Below, piece after piece: positions 29,955-39,744 of a stretch of 64,000 nucleotides of DNA. Numbering within the stretch: position 1 is the first letter of the stretch; each line of letters opens with the position of its first letter. A program made the position numbers and the translations under genes. Source of the DNA: Phascolarctos cinereus (taxonomy: Eukaryota > Chordata > Mammalia > Diprotodontia > Phascolarctidae); assembly GCF_002099425.1 (NCBI RefSeq), contig NW_018344288.1, positions 682,001-746,000 of the forward strand, read 5' to 3'. The notes beneath the pieces were generated by a model. That model was not told the origin of the DNA. It made no database searches and saw only the letters and a list, made by a program, of their open reading frames with translations.

Positions 29955-30360
29955 AAACCAACCATGGATTAATCTTGTGCCAGGCATTCTGCTAAGTGCT
30001 AGAGATACAAAGAAAGGTAAAAGATAGTCCCTGTTCTTGAGGCAGTAACATCTACTGGGGAAGATGACATGCAAAAAACAACTTCAAACCAGATTAATTG
30101 TAGAAAACCAACAGTGGGAAAGTGCTAAGCATTACAGGGGATTGGGAAAGGTTTCTTACAGAAGACTGAAGTTTAGCTGATGACTAAAGGAAATCAGGGA
30201 AGCCAGGAGGTTTAGATGAGAAAGAAGAGAGGGGACAAGTGAAAATGCCTCCCATCAGGAGATGAAGTGTCTAGTTTGAGAAAAAGCAAGGAAGTGAGTC
30301 ACTGGATAGCTTGTACTGGAGGTAAGAGGGAGACATTGGAATTCACTGAAGAAAGGGTCG
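29955..30360 (-). mobile_element. L2 LINE 3' region
   Basis: Antisense L2: TTGTGCCAGGCATTCTGCTA, GAGATACAAAGAAAGGTAAA, TGGGGAAGATGACATGCAAA, GGGGATTGGGAAAGGTTTCT, GGAAATCAGGGAAGCCAGGA. This runs from the tail through the 3'UTR. Confidence 0.82.
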
Positions 30361-30384
30361 TGGTGTTGTGGTTAGAGCAGACAA

Positions 30385-30545
30385 AGAGGAAATCATCCTT
30401 GCTCTTGGGGAGCTTACATTCTATTAAGGGAGACAACATGCAGGTAGAAAGATAGACAAATAAATAAAATAAAACATTTATTAAGTGCTTACTATGAGCA
30501 AGGCACTATGTGCCTAAATAAACATATACAACAAGACACAACCAC
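30385..30545 (-). repeat. L2 LINE 3' tail fragments, rearranged
   Basis: CTTGGGGAGCTTACATTCTA and AGGGAGACAACATGCAGGTA lie before ACATTTATTAAGTGCTTACT and GAGCAAGGCACTATGTG, the reverse of the normal antisense order. Two partial L2 copies probably lie side by side. A run of 11 C residues follows at 30555-30565. Confidence 0.7.
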
Positions 30546-30565
30546 ACCCACTGTCCCCCCCCCCC

Positions 30566-30905
30566 ATACACCAAGGCATATTTTTTTTCCTTGTGTGAGT
30601 AGGGCACCAGTAGCTGGGAATCAGAAATGACTTATTGCAAACTGGGTTTGTTAGACAAAATTCCAATACAGGTGATTTTTCCCTCTAAAATTTAAATATG
30701 GTCATTTATGTATCAAAAAAAAAAAAACAGGAATAGGTAAAATTATGTCCCCAAAGTTGATGGCGGAAAATGAGGGAATGGATATTCAGAGGGAAGCTTT
30801 TAAGGGAGTGCTTGAAGCAAGTTCACAGTGTCGAGCAATGGAATGAGAGTATTTGGTTGGGAGTAGGACTGTTTGTCAGAGACACAGAGAAACTCTAGAG
30901 CAGTG
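30566..30905. other. No clear feature
   Basis: Possibly eroded antisense L2 sequence in places (GTAGCTGGGAATCAGAAATG resembles an L2 3'UTR block), otherwise nothing recognised. Confidence 0.35.
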
Positions 30906-30907
30906 GG

Positions 30908-30923
30908 ATCTATCTACCTATCC

Positions 30924-30979
<56 letters not shown>

Positions 30980-31058
30980 GTCTGTCTGTCTGTCTAAATG
31001 TGTATGTGTGTGTATGTGTGAGAGAGAGAGACAGAGACAGAGAGACAGACAGAGAAGG
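30908..31058. repeat. Compound microsatellite (CTAT)n-(CTGT)n-(GT)n-(GA)n
   Basis: About 17 CTAT units, four CTGT units, a TGTATGTGTG run, then GAGAGA and GACAGA units. The gradual motif change suggests repeated slippage and point change in one original array. Confidence 0.97.
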
Positions 31059-31199
31059 ACCCATCTGACAGACTGGTAAAGACTGTGGACTACTTACTAG
31101 AATAACTTTATTAATTAATCTTTAATATATTGATCAATTAACCTCTTATTTCAGTTAGAGGTTGATGAAAATAAAGATGTAATTTTTTCCCACCCAAGT

Positions 31200-31660
31200 T
31201 CATGAAGTCTTTGAAAACTATTTATGGAACACATTGTGAGACTGCCAAACACATACGCTTGCCTAAAGGCCTGTTTTATGGAGAACTCACACAAGGCAAG
31301 CACTCACATGGTGGTCAGAAGAAGCAATGCAAGGACATTTTCAAGGTCTCTCTAAAGAACTCTGTAATTGATTGTGAGACATGAGACACAATGGCACAGG
31401 AACACCCAGCATGGCATGCCCTAATCAGAGAAGGTGCTGGCTCTTTAAGCAAAGCAGAATGGAAGTTCCAAAGAAATGTGAGATGTGCAAATTTAGAGAA
31501 TCCAGCCCAAGTGTTCACATGGACTATTTGTGCCCAACCTGGGGCAGAGCATTCTGAGTTCATATTGGTCTCATCAGCCACAGTGGGACGCACTGTAACT
31601 TGACTCTAACATGGCGATATCATTTTTTGTCCTCTTTTAGAATGAAGGACAATAACCAAC
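31200..31660 (+). mobile_element. RTE-clade LINE 3' end (ORF2 C-terminus, 3'UTR and tail)
   Basis: Sense copy of the same family as 60864-64000. Conserved residues are LFYGELTQGKHSHGGQKKQC at about 31270-31330, followed by KDIFKVSLKNS, and then W..LIREGA at about 31415-31435. The DNA end is TTTTTTGTCCTCTTTTAGAA plus TGAAGGACAATAACCAACCA. The short (AACC)n tail is typical of RTE rather than a poly(A). The frame is interrupted between the two blocks. Confidence 0.85.
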
Positions 31661-32065
31661 CAACCACGGAATGCCTGGCGGAGAGGGTTTGTTGCCCCAA
31701 GGTTAAGAACCTTTGCTCTAGAGTAAGGTTTCTGGAGCAACAGATAAATCTTTATGGAAGGACACAGAGGAGAATGACTTAGGATAAGAAGATCTGGATA
31801 GGTTGTCATCTGTACCAGTGTAGAGGGGACCCAACTGCATAAAATTATAGCACTACCAAGGAATCAAATAGGCACATTTAACCTCAATCTTTAATGACAC
31901 TGATTGAAGATACTATATTAATAATATATAATACTAACAATTTTGCTTGTTTTTTTTTAACCTGGTAGGATGCAGATAGAATAGCTAGATAGTATGTTAA
32001 CATAAGATCTTTTTAATGGCACTTTTTTGTTTCAATTGTAAAATTCTATGACTGTGAGTAAATTG
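31661..32065. other. Possible hAT-like end, otherwise unrecognised
   Basis: CCCCAAGGTTAAGAACCTTT at about 31696-31715 resembles the terminus of the hAT-like MITE family seen at 22, 24 and 59 kb. No matching opposite end was found. The rest is unrecognised. Confidence 0.35.
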
Positions 32066-32069
32066 GAAT

Positions 32070-32260
32070 GGTGGAATAGGAAAGACTCCACCATGGTAGC
32101 CAATAGAACTATGTCATAGGCCTTGTTCTGCTCCAACTTGCTGGGTGACCACGGACAAGTCACTACACTGCTCACAGCTTCATTTTCTCATTTGTAAAAT
32201 GAAGATGCTGGACTTAAAGAGATTCCATCCACCTCCAAAACTGTGAGACTAAACCGTCTC
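32070..32260 (+). repeat. MIR3-like CORE-SINE
   Basis: Sense: TGCTGGGTGACCACGGACAA, CATTTTCTCATTTGTAAAAT, GAAGATGCTGGACTTAAAGA, CCATCCACCTCCAAAACTGT. Confidence 0.72.
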
Positions 32261-32319
32261 TGAGATCCCTCCCTACTCTAATGCTCTTATACTAGGTCCA
32301 GGCCCCACTTATTCTGCAT

Positions 32320-33440
32320 ACAACCCTGGGCCTCTATCCTGAGCCCCCTTCTCTCTTTCTTGTATCCTCTTTAAGTGATTGTATTAGCTATTATGGGTCC
32401 CATGATATGCAAATGAATTCCAAAATGACATATCCAGCCTTCAATTTTCTTCGATGCTATAATCCCCCTTAACAACCCTCTAGTGGAAATATCCATCTGG
32501 ATGTCTCATAGGCCACTAAAACACAATTTTCAAAAAGAACTCATGATCTTTTCCCTTCCCTACAAAAATCTCCTATTTCTATTCTTAACTTCCCTATTTT
32601 TTTGAGGGCAACAACATCTTCCAGTTACCCAACTTTTCAAACTTGGAGTTATCCTCAACTCTTCTTCTCTCTCACCTTGTATATTCAATTACTTTCCAGA
32701 AGTGCAATCACTCCATCTCCAAAAAACATCTTGCATCCATCCCCTCTTCTGTTCATTTATCCAGCCACCACCCTAGTGCTGTCCTCCATCTTCTTTTGCC
32801 TGGACAATTGCAAGAGCATCCTAATTGCTCTCCCTGTTTCCAGTCTCTCCCTTCTCCAATCTAGCCTACAAGTAGTAGCCACATTTATATTCCTAAAGCA
32901 CAGGTCTGACTCTGAAGTTACTCTTCCACTCAAGAAGGTCCATTGGGTTCCTATTGCCTCTGGAATAAAATACAAACTCTTCTGGCTGGCATTTAAAGCC
33001 CTTCACAATTTGGCTTCCACCAATCTCTCCAGACTGGTTTCATATTATTTCTCACATAGTGGTATGTTACAGTCAAACTGGCTTACTTCCTGATCCCATT
33101 ATACACCATTCAGTCATGCCCGGAATACTCTCCCCCATCTTTATTTCCTCTTCGAATCTCTAGCCCCCTTCAAGATTCAACTCAAATGCCACCTCCTACA
33201 TCAGCTCTTTCCCAATTTATCCCATTTTTAATGTGTATCATGAAATTACTTGATATTTTCTTTGCCTATATTTTGTATTTTATTACCCTGTACATGTCAT
33301 CCCCTGACTCATCCCCATTTCTCTCTACATTTAAGCTCCTTGAGGGCAGGGATTGCTTAGGTTTTGTCTTTGTGTTTCCTGGAGCTCAGCAAGGTTGGTC
33401 ACAGAATAGCTGTTTAATAAATGCTTGTTGAAATGAATCC
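32320..33440 (+). mobile_element. L2 LINE: RT end, ORF2 C-terminus, 3'UTR and tail
   Basis: The most complete L2 copy here. Upstream blocks (GGGCCTCTATCCTGAGCCCC, CTGGATGTCTCATAGGCCAC) correspond to the RT region before ORF2's C-terminal domain. A 163-codon open stretch at 32602-33093 contains LDNCKSILIALPVSSLSLLQ, HWVPIASGIKYKLFWLAFKA and LHNLASTNLSRLV, matching the L2 ORF2 pattern LDYCN..L.GLP...LQ...HWLPV..RI.YK.L.L..KALH..AP.YL..L. The 3'UTR follows, then AAGCTCCTTGAGGGCAGGGA and TAATAAATGCTTGTTGAAAT. The RT start and endonuclease are absent. Confidence 0.92.
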
Positions 33441-33882
33441 CTGTTTTCCTTTGCTGACATTCTTCTCCCCTAAGCTTCATCTCCAGAGGTCAAGTTTTTC
33501 CCGTTCCCTCCACCCCTCCTGCTCACTTAACACCACCTAGTAAACTGGCAGGAGGTCTCCAGCTGAGCCAAAGAAGTGGAGGAAACTTCAATGGTTGTTA
33601 CCTCTCCTCCCAACCTATCAGGTCAAAATCCCATAAATGACCACAGAGCACTGAACAAGGAATTTCCTTCCCACAGAAACAGGCAGTCTATGAGGCACAT
33701 GCCAAGTCTCTGAACACACTCTATATTGTGCAAGATTCCTCTCCCTTTTAAGAGGGTTGGTTAGAAATATTCCTGCTTACTCCACAAGTGAAATGTTACT
33801 TATTCCAGAACACCCATTTCTCTAAAGAAACAAAAAAAGGCTAGTCTGACAAAGAAAACCTAGAATCCATTCTCTCTGATAC
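33441..33882. other. No recognised feature
   Basis: About 440 bp directly after the L2 tail, with mixed composition and no repeat or gene signature. Confidence 0.45.
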
Positions 33883-33884
33883 CT

Positions 33885-34018
33885 GAATAGCACCGCATTC
33901 CAGATAGACTTAGTTCTGATCCTGGCTGTGCCACTGACTAACCTTCTAGGATGCGTAAATAAATTCATCTCTCTGGGCTACAGGTCCCCCATTAGTAAAA
34001 TGATGGAGTTGGGTTAGA
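33885..34018 (+). repeat. MIR3-like CORE-SINE
   Basis: Sense: ACTTAGTTCTGATCCTGGCT, GTGCCACTGACTAACCTTCT, ATTAGTAAAATGATGGAGTT, GGGTTAGATC. The end has been replaced by a hAT-like element. Confidence 0.75.
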
Positions 34019-34019
34019 T

Positions 34020-34516
34020 CAGGAGTTCTTAACCTTTTCTGTATTCTGGGCCCCTTTGTTAGATTAGTGAAGTCTATAGATCCTTGCTCAGAATAGTGTC
34101 TAAATGCATAAAATACGGAGGATTGTGAAGGAAATCCATTGTTTTAAATAAGTTACAAAACTTTGAAAAACTAGCTAGCATTTCTATATATCACCTACTA
34201 TTCGTTAGGCACTGTGCTAAGCATTTTACAAATATTATCTCATTTGATCTTCACAACAACCCTACAAAGCTAATGCTACTATTATCCCCATTTCACATTT
34301 GAGGAAACCTAGGCAAACAGAGGTTAAAAGTCACTTGTCCAGGTTCACACAACTAGTAAGTGTCTCAGGCTGGATTTGAACTCAAGTCCTCCTGACTCCA
34401 AGCCCAGCACTTTATCCACTGTCCACCTTACTGCCTACAAATATCTCATTTGATCTTCATAAAAACCCTGGGAGGTAGGTGCTATTCTTCAGGTTAAAAA
34501 TTCCTGGGGTAGATGA
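34020..34516. mobile_element. hAT-like short TIR element, interrupted by MIR sequence
   Basis: Left end AGGAGTTCTTAACCTTTTCT with TGGGCCCCTTTGTTAG inside. The right end CAGGTTAAAAATTCCTGGGG lies at about 34491-34510, beyond a MIR (34175-34440) and a second short MIR scrap (34440-34488). The two TIRs are inverted copies, so the MIR-derived DNA lies between the ends of one element. Confidence 0.6.
34175..34440 (-). repeat. MIR / Ther1-like CORE-SINE, near full length
   Basis: Antisense: TAGGCACTGTGCTAAGCATT, ATTATCTCATTTGATCTTCA, TTATCCCCATTTCACATTTG, GTTCACACAACTAGTAAGTG, CTTTATCCACTGTCCACCTT. Confidence 0.9.
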
Positions 34517-34529
34517 TTATTAAAGTTTC

Positions 34530-35104
34530 TTCCATTTCTAATAACTGTTTGACTGAATTTAAAACCCAAACTAGTCTGGGAAGCTCTGTTTTAAGATGTA
34601 GCAATTGCTCAGTGTGCTTTGAGTTCTAATTTCTTCCTAGTTTTAAAATATTTTGAAACAAGCAGGAACAAATCGATGTCTTAAAAATAGCATTTTCCAT
34701 GTGTACCAGAGAGGCTTATTTGAAAATCCTATAATTTGCAACAATTACTTCAGTCTTTTGTTTTTACATCCCCTATATTTCCCAATATGTCCCCTCCTCT
34801 GTCTCCCAGAGATATGCCTTATAACAAAAAATAAGAGAAAAAAGTTCAACAAAACTAGCCAACATATCAATCTTGTATACCATTCTATGGTGCACCCCAC
34901 ACCCAGAGTTCCTCGCCCCTGCCAAGGAAGGAGGTGGATTCTCAAATGGCGTCAACAAGCATTTGTTAAGCACTTGTAATCTTCTTTCCCAGTGATGACA
35001 ATTTCACAGCATTCAGTTTTACTTACATTTATATCTATAGTAATTGTATATATTGATTTTCTGCTTCTGCTTCCTTTGCTCTGTATCATTTCTTAACTTC
35101 CTAG
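34530..35104. other. No recognised feature
   Basis: About 570 bp. A 108-codon frame at 34653-34979 shows no domain and no coding-like composition. Nothing else recognised. Confidence 0.45.
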
Positions 35105-35345
35105 GCTTCCCTGTCTAGATGGCTCAGTGGATAGAGTGCTAGACCTGAGGTCACAAAGACACAAATTCAAACCTGATCTCTGACACTAACTGTGTGACCC
35201 TGGACAAGTCACTTAACCTTTGCCCACTGCAATTTCTTCATCTGTAAAATTGGTATAATACTAACTCATCCTCCAGGGTTATTGGAAGGATTAAATGGGA
35301 TATTTGTAAGACACTTTGAAAACCTTAAAGCTCTATATATTATGT
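35105..35345 (+). repeat. MIR / Ther1-like CORE-SINE, full length
   Basis: Sense: CTAGATGGCTCAGTGGATAG, AAATTCAAACCTGATCTCTG, ACTGTGTGACCCTGGACAAG, CTTCATCTGTAAAATTGGTA, CCAGGGTTATTGGAAGGATT, AAACCTTAAAGCTCTATATA. Confidence 0.9.
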
Positions 35346-35349
35346 ATTC

Positions 35350-35545
35350 CCACCTTCCAGGGTTATTATGAGGATTAAATCAGATAATACTTAACATTTG
35401 CTAAGTAGATGCTGTTATTATCCCCATTTTATAGTTAAGGAAACTGAGGCAAACAACGGTTAAGGGACTTGCCCAGGGTCACGTAGCTAGTGAAATTAGA
35501 TTTGAACTCAAGTCTTCTTGACTCCAATGCCAGTGCTAAGACTGA
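35350..35545 (-). repeat. MIR / CORE-SINE, truncated by the 7SL relic
   Basis: Mixed start (CCAGGGTTATTATGAGGATT is sense-like), then clear antisense: TTATCCCCATTTTATAGTTA, AGGAAACTGAGGCAAACAAC, GGGTCACGTAGCTAGTGAAA, TTGACTCCAATGCCAGTGCT. Sequence then switches abruptly to 7SL-derived DNA at about 35550. Confidence 0.8.
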
Positions 35546-35549
35546 TGGA

Positions 35550-35767
35550 TGCCTGGAGTTGGGGTGTTCTGAGTTTCAGGAAGGCTGGAGCCGATTCCAG
35601 GAGCATTTAGGGTCACTTAAGGGGTGGCGGAACCAGCCCAGGTTGGAAAAACCGAATAAGGTAAAGCTTCACTGCTGATCCAAATTGGGCTCAGGCCCAT
35701 GAATAGCCTTCAGCCTGGGCGAGAGAGGGAAACTGTCTCAAAGAAAGAAAGAAACAAATGAAAAAAC
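35550..35767 (+). pseudogene. 7SL RNA (SRP RNA) retropseudogene, 5'-truncated, A-tailed
   Basis: The sequence follows the 3' two-thirds of 7SL RNA in order: GGGGTGTTCTGAGTTTCAGG (7SL GGTGTCCGCACTAAGTTCGG), ATTCCAGGAGC, CTTAAGGGGTGGCGGAACCA, GCCCAGGTTGGAAA, ACTGCTGATC, GGCCCATGAATAGCC and TTCAGCCTGGGCGAGAGAGG, ending in GTCTC at 35739. An A-rich tail AAAGAAAGAAAGAAAC follows. The 5' Alu-domain part is missing, and a block near CACTGCACTC is shortened. It is a decayed retrocopy of the SRP scaffold RNA and cannot be functional. Primate Alu is not expected here. No target duplication was seen. Confidence 0.9.
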
Positions 35768-36212
35768 CTTGGAGTACTTCGCTATCTATTCCTATATAAC
35801 CCAGTTGTTTAAAAATGCAGAAACAGATAATGTAAAACAAGTGACCAAAGTCAGAAGCCAATTGTTTTGAGGACTTCTGTTTAATGTCAAAAAACATTAC
35901 AAATTTAATTAAATTAAGATTGTAATACAATAGTATAATTACATGGTATTTCTCCATGTCTTCCCATATCTTCCCTTGCTTTCTTCTGATCTCAGAAAAC
36001 GAAGTTTCCCTCCTCCTTAGCAAGGCTAACAGCAGCTCATTTGAAGAGCTCCCTTGTCGAGGCCTTAGATGGCATGCCTATCCCAGGAAGGGAGCAAGAG
36101 AAAGGAAGCTCACCACAATGACACTTAGAGGGCATGCCCAGGAGGAGACACAAATTTGCTATAGGGAAGGCTTAGCATTGCTGGAACTTTGAATTTATGA
36201 GGAGCATTTTCA
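35768..36212. other. No recognised feature
   Basis: About 445 bp, A+T-rich at 35800-35960, with no recognised repeat. AGAGGGCATGCCCAGGAG and AGATGGCATGCCTATCCC are two similar 18-mers about 60 bp apart. Confidence 0.4.
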
Positions 36213-36214
36213 TC

Positions 36215-36395
36215 ACTTGTAACTTATTAATCATAACAACTCTGTGAGCTGGACCATGTTATTATCTTCATTTTACACAGGAGAAATCTTAAAAACCAGG
36301 AGGTTAAATAACTTGCCCAAAGTAAAAAATGGAGCTGGGACTAGAATCCAGAGTTTCCGATCCCTATCCTGTGCTTAGTTCACTGAACCATAGGC
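36215..36395 (-). repeat. MIR
   Basis: Antisense: CTCTGTGAGCTGGACCATGT, TATCTTCATTTTACACAGGA, GGTTAAATAACTTGCCCAAA, TGGGACTAGAATCCAGAGTT. Confidence 0.8.
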
Positions 36396-36698
36396 TTAAC
36401 CTTGCCAAAAAACAAGGGCTACATTTTCCTGATGAAAGAGAATTGAGCTATGGCAGGCGAGAACATGGCACCTGGTCCCTAACAGGGAATTGTGTTGTTG
36501 ACGTCCTCGGCATAAAAGGCGAATGTTCTTCCTAAATCTACGACAATGATTTTATGGTAGCCAATGTCCCCTACGTTGTGTTTGGTTTACATCACAAATG
36601 TGAAGAATAGCACAGAGGATGAACTATGTAGATCACCGTACAAAATCCAGGAAAAGGAAAAATGGCTCCCTAATAATGAAGATACTTGTGAAAAAACA
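36396..36698. other. Unrecognised segment with several CpGs
   Basis: About 300 bp. A CRE-like TGACGTCC (36499-36506) lies just before CATAAAAGGC (36511-36520), a TATA-like box. Whether this is a promoter relic is unknown. Confidence 0.35.
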
Positions 36699-36699
36699 C

Positions 36700-36865
36700 G
36701 ACAATATGGTAGTATGATAGGCATAGCACTGGGCTTATTATTCAGTGAAGATCTGGGTTCGAGCCACTTCAGCCATGTGACATTGAGCCTCAGTTTCCAC
36801 ATCTGTAAATGAAGGGCTTGGAATAGATGAAATCTAAGCTCATTTCTAACTCTATGTCTTATATC
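36700..36865 (+). repeat. MIR3-like CORE-SINE
   Basis: Sense: ATAGGCATAGCACTGGGCTT, GATCTGGGTTCGAGCCACTT, GAGCCTCAGTTTCCACATCT, GAATAGATGAAATCTAAGCT, CATTTCTAACTCTATGTC. Confidence 0.82.
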
Positions 36866-36869
36866 TTAT

Positions 36870-38260
36870 ATTCTACTAAACCTCTACAGGTACTTTTTTT
36901 TTATTTGCTACAAAAATCTGCCAAAATTGTTTATAATGGTAGGGGGGTATGATTACCATTTCCAAAATATTTGCCATTATGAAACCATCAGTTCTTCTTG
37001 ACTGTGAACTTACAGAAATTTGATCCTGACAGTTCATTTCTGGCTGAATTATGAATTGCCTCCTGTCTCTTCTTTCCATGATCTTAACAGTTTGCTCCAA
37101 AATTTAGAAGCCATCAACATCCAGAAAGTGTTAGGAAACCAGGTCTCTATTTATGACAGAAGCCAATGAAAAAATAGGTTGGGATCTCTTACACATTCCG
37201 TTTTCAGGTAACCCTTTAGGATCATATTTAAAATACACATAGAACCTCTTAAAAGTCCCTTGGCCACGGGTTATCTTTATTAACTGTGGTTACAGGAAAC
37301 TGTTAAATAACCTTTGAAAGGAAATTCAATTTGAGGAAATTTAAGACTATTACATTATACAACTGTACATAATGTATTATTGTTGTGTATTCATGATAAA
37401 TGAATAGTGGGATATCCCAGGGCTGGCAGAACTGAAGTCCATTGTATCAACTGCGTGGATAAAATTCAACTTGTTTTTCTTTTTTTTTTTTTTATTAACA
37501 GATGGTTTCTTTAATAACTACATTGCAAGTTAAAACGTAAAAGTGGAAGTAAGTAAAAGTAAGAACTTCCCAAGGACCTTATGAAGACTTTACAAGGAGG
37601 GAGACCATATTGTCAGAGCTATCTTTCTTTGGTAGAGGTCAGGAGAAAAAGGAGCAAGGGAAATGGCTCCATGCTGCTCTCTGGTGGTTTATTGTTCCAC
37701 CCTACTTCATCCTCCTTACACTGACTCAGAGGAATGAAAGGTAAGAATGAATCATTACTGCCACACTTCCTTTGCTACTTTTAGCTTTGGCGTCTGGACC
37801 TGGCCTACACATAGGCATAACCTTCATTTTATACCTTTTGGTTCTATTTATTTATTTTTTCATTTTTACTTCTACTTTGGAGGGGTTTGCTAGAAAAAAG
37901 TTGAAGATGTTTCTTCCTCCAGAGACACTAGCATTTAAATCCAGATCTCTAATAGCAGAATGCAATCCCATTTCAATTTCTCATAGTAGACAGCTGGCTG
38001 CTTCTTAAGCCTGACCCTGCCTAGTACAGTCTTACTCCTGGTATCCCTGGGGCTAAAAATAAGCTGGTGCCTCATGAAACACTCAAAGTAGTCTCTAGCC
38101 TAACCTGTAATGGGCTTACAGAAAGACAAATAGATCACAATAGCTGAGATTCTCCTAGACCTGGCTAAGCCTTATTGGGTCCATCAATATATTACAGTGA
38201 ATGATGATTATTCTTGGTCTCTCCTTGGAGGAGGGGCATCCAAATATTAACCTGCAAGAA
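36870..38260. other. Long stretch without recognised repeats or genes
   Basis: About 1.4 kb. A T-run at about 37480-37493 could be the antisense A-tail of something to its right, but I cannot name it. A short frame at 37772-38008 has a hydrophobic segment and no family signature, and I do not call it a gene. Confidence 0.45.
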
Positions 38261-38264
38261 GGCA

Positions 38265-38475
38265 CAGGAGAACATTGACATGTGTTGCATTCAAGTATCT
38301 CCACAATCTGACTCCAGGCCTACCTTTCCAGGCTTATCTTGCTCTACTTCTCCATTCAATATTCTATGTTCTAGCTAACCTAGACACCCCCTAGGGCCCA
38401 TAGATCCTCTGCTGCCTTCCTGTTTTGCTCACACTTTCCCCTCTAGTGCTTTCCCTTCCTCTTCTCTACTTAATG
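38265..38475 (+). repeat. L2 LINE ORF2-end / 3'UTR fragment
   Basis: Sense: TCTCCACAATCTGACTCCAG, GCCTACCTTTCCAGGCTTAT and TTCTATGTTCTAGCTAACCT parallel the C-terminal and 3'UTR part of the L2 at 32320-33440. The tail is absent. Confidence 0.65.
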
Positions 38476-38644
38476 ATTCAGTTTACTATTTGATGACTTT
38501 AATTCATCTCTCATGGTTAGAAAAAAGAAAAACAAACTGCTTTTCTATAGGATAAATGACATATGATGAAATCAAGAGCACGTGGCAGCCAGTTGTCCAT
38601 TCAGCTCTTTATGAAAGTCATAAAGAACCATTCTTTCTTTGAGG

Positions 38645-39080
38645 TTTTAATTTAACAAATATTGACAAGGCACCTATTAGGTATAAACAAGGCCCTACAT
38701 TAGCTGTTGAGTACAGAAAGTCAGAAAGGTGTAAGTCCAGCCCTCACCCTCATGAGGCTTATATTCTAATAGGGAGGGGGGAATCTCCAAGTGAGAATGA
38801 GATGCACAGATTCAGTGCTAGGGACAGTAAGATAGATGAAAAGGAGAGAGTCCGTCAAAGTACCGTGAAAATAATTGAACAGGAAGAGCATTTCCTGTTC
38901 TCAACTTTTTAGACCCCCTTATGTGACAGTGGTGGTGGGGCAGGGAAGGTTTTGTGGAGGGTGCTATCTCATCTAGACCTTGAAGAAAGGAAGGATTGCA
39001 TCAGACTGAGGTTGCTTGTAGGAGGGGGAACCTACTGCATGTATGGATGACATTGTGAGCAAAGGAACAGAGGCAGGATA
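38645..39080 (-). mobile_element. L2 LINE 3' region
   Basis: Antisense: TTTAACAAATATTGACAAGG, CACCTATTAGGTATAAACAA, CATGAGGCTTATATTCTAAT, then 3'UTR blocks ending in GCAAAGGAACAGAGGCAGGA. Strongly diverged. Confidence 0.75.
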
Positions 39081-39084
39081 AAAG

Positions 39085-39480
39085 GATCTTAGAGTTTAGA
39101 CCAAAGAAGGACGCTAGTGGTCATGTAGCCTAAGATTGGGCAGCTAGGTGGTACTGCAGTAGATAGAATGCCGAGCTTGGAGTCAGAAAGATTCATCTTC
39201 ATGAGTTCAAATCCAGCCTCCGACACTAGCTGTGTGACCCTGGAAAAGTTACTTAACTGTTTGCCTCAGTTTCCTCATCTGTAAGATGAGTTGGAGAAGG
39301 AAATGGCAAACCACTCCAGTACCTTTGCCAAGAAAACCCCAAATGAGTTCACAAAGAGTCTGACACAACTGAACAACAATAACAAAGTCTAATATTTTCA
39401 TTTTATTGTTGAGGAAAGTGAGGCTCAGAGAGTTGAAACTACTTGCCTTAGACCACACAGGTGACAACTATCAGTGCAAG
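39085..39480 (-). repeat. MIR3, split by a Mar1-type SINE
   Basis: The antisense start GATCTTAGAGTTTAGACCAA lies before the SINE, and TTTTATTGTTGAGGAAAGTG, AGGCTCAGAGAGTTGAAACT lie after it. Together they are one MIR3 interrupted at about 39132-39390. Confidence 0.7.
39135..39388 (+). mobile_element. Mar1-type CORE-SINE, full length
   Basis: Sense: GGGCAGCTAGGTGGTACTGC, GAGTTCAAATCCAGCCTCCG, TTTGCCTCAGTTTCCTCATC, GGAGAAGGAAATGGCAAACC, CCAAGAAAACCCCAAATGAG, ending in AACAACAATAACAAAG. It lies inside a MIR3. Confidence 0.94.
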
Positions 39481-39514
39481 TCAAATAAAAAAGAAGGTAG
39501 GCTAATGATCAGCA

Positions 39515-39725
39515 TAAAAACTAATTTATATTGTTCTTTAAAGTTTGCAAAGTGACTTCTTCTCAACCGCTTGATGAGGTATTGTAAGTACAATTAATTC
39601 TATTTTATGGAAGAAAAAACTGAGGTACTGAGTTGCCCAAAGTCACCTGACTGATAAGCGTCAGAGTTGAGTTTCAAACCTAGGTCCCTTCTGACTCTGA
39701 GCTGAACATTCTTTCCACTGACAAT
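39515..39725 (-). repeat. MIR, near full length
   Basis: Antisense: CTTTAAAGTTTGCAAAGTGA, TTATGGAAGAAAAAACTGAG, CCCAAAGTCACCTGACTGAT, TTTCAAACCTAGGTCCCTTC. Confidence 0.82.
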
Positions 39726-39744
39726 ATAGGTTAGTGATTCTATT

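Noticed and set aside
30908-31058. Regularly spaced repeat resembling a CRISPR array
   Set aside because: It is a tetranucleotide microsatellite with no spacers, in a vertebrate genome.
35700-35760. Alu-like end suggesting primate contamination
   Set aside because: Upstream sequence follows 7SL RNA itself through its central domain, which Alu lacks, and the surrounding repeats are marsupial.
37479-37560. T-run suggesting the 3' end of a processed pseudogene on the minus strand
   Set aside because: AATAAA abuts the A-run without normal spacing, and the sequence beyond it matches no transcript I recognise.
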